From Neorhizobium alkalisoli (GTDB taxonomy: Bacteria; Pseudomonadota; Alphaproteobacteria; Rhizobiales; Rhizobiaceae), in NCBI RefSeq assembly GCF_002968635.1, contig NZ_PVBN01000002.1:496001-560000 (forward strand): a stretch of 64,000 nt of DNA. The letters are read 5' to 3'. The translations under genes and the position numbers were made by a program. The notes beneath the pieces were generated by a model. It ran no database searches and was not told where the DNA came from. It worked only from the letters and a program-made list of their open reading frames with translations. Of the stretch, positions 63,707 through 64,000 are shown piece after piece (the first letter of the stretch is position 1; every line of letters starts with the position of its first letter).

Positions 63707-64000
63707 ATGGCCAAACAGAAAGTAGCGATGCTGACCGCCGGAGGCCTTGCGCCCTGCCTTTCGTCCGCCGTGGGCGGACTGATCGAGCGTTACAACGACA
63801 TCGCGCCAGAGATCGAGATGGTCGCCTACCGCTCGGGATACCAGGGCGTACTCCTGGGCGACCGCATCGGCATCACGGCCGACATGCGGGAGAAGGCCCA
63901 TCTGTTGCATCGCTACGGCGGTTCACCGATCGGCAACAGCCGCGTCAAGCTGACAAACGCTGCAGATTGCGTGAAACGCGGCCTGGTCAAGGAAGGCGAA
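63707..64000 (+). CDS. pfp: Pyrophosphate-dependent phosphofructokinase (3' end outside window)
   Basis: 98 codons seen. MLTAGGLAPCLSSAVGGLIERY and GGSPIGNSRVKLTN match pyrophosphate--fructose-6-phosphate 1-phosphotransferases of rhizobia, which run the Embden-Meyerhof step with PPi. AAGGAGG at 63696-63702 fixes the ATG. The active-site residues lie beyond the window. Confidence 0.85.
   Translation, partial: MAKQKVAMLTAGGLAPCLSSAVGGLIERYNDIAPEIEMVAYRSGYQGVLLGDRIGITADMREKAHLLHRYGGSPIGNSRVKLTNAADCVKRGLVKEGE

Overview
The window looks like a chromosomal segment of an alphaproteobacterium of the order Hyphomicrobiales, most likely family Rhizobiaceae (Sinorhizobium/Rhizobium/Agrobacterium relatives). 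The reasons are: a giant hendecad-repeat protein resembling the Agrobacterium Growth Pole Ring protein (GPR; RgsE in Sinorhizobium); a long-linker FtsZ ending in the alphaproteobacterial [13 protein letters not shown] tail; a DUF1127 gene followed by an RNA with a CCUCCUCCC loop; a GC-rich composition; and a division/cell-wall cluster between bamD-recN-ligA and an SLT-amidase-DjiA-pfp group. No mobile element, prophage, CRISPR array, tRNA or rRNA gene was seen. It is core chromosome with very few unassigned genes.

Layout. 1-5034: 3' part of the giant coiled-coil gene, ending in a symmetrical terminator shared with a convergent four-gene MCE/Mla-type lipid transport operon (9158-5131, minus). 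9246-16570: dipeptide epimerase, an MFS transporter, an LpxH-like phosphoesterase, a malic enzyme-phosphotransacetylase fusion, a secreted unknown, and bluB with an upstream cobalamin riboswitch. 16613-22954: TolB-like propeller and nadE, divergent from pncA, then azlCD and a large aminopeptidase P. 23208-23525: DUF1127 gene and probable Cuckoo/CcsR-type sRNA. 23578-32444: prmA, SCO1, a 55-aa membrane protein not previously listed as an ORF, a chemoreceptor-cheW pair, a secreted unknown, a flavoprotein, creA, an exonuclease and a GNAT enzyme.

32448-58721 (minus) is dominated by cell division and envelope genes. In transcription order: mraZ, rsmH, ftsL, ftsI, murE, murF, mraY, murD, ftsW, murG, murC, murB, then an inserted aqpZ with its own terminator, then ddl, ftsQ, ftsA, ftsZ, lpxC, bamD, recN, ligA. 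Many junctions overlap by 1-4 bases, and several starts are GTG or TTG. A four-copy TGGGN array with exact 10-bp spacing lies over a probable mraZ promoter, and a TTAACCAT (CtrA-type) motif lies upstream of ddl.

58971-64000: mraZ upstream region, rnpB (RNase P RNA, minus), a DAO-type flavoprotein, a lytic transglycosylase, an AmpD-like amidase overlapping a TerB/J-domain (DjiA-like) gene, and the 5' end of pyrophosphate-dependent phosphofructokinase.

The genes together cover precursor synthesis (Mur enzymes, Ddl, MraY, MurG), polymerisation and crosslinking at the septum (FtsW, FtsI, FtsQ, FtsL, FtsA, FtsZ), wall turnover (SLT, amidase), outer-membrane assembly (LpxC, BamD, MCE system) and, by homology, polar growth (GPR-like). 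I did not find a convincing wholly new multi-gene system. The most rewarding non-coding items are the DUF1127-linked RNA, the MraZ box array, the riboswitch, and the CtrA-type motif.
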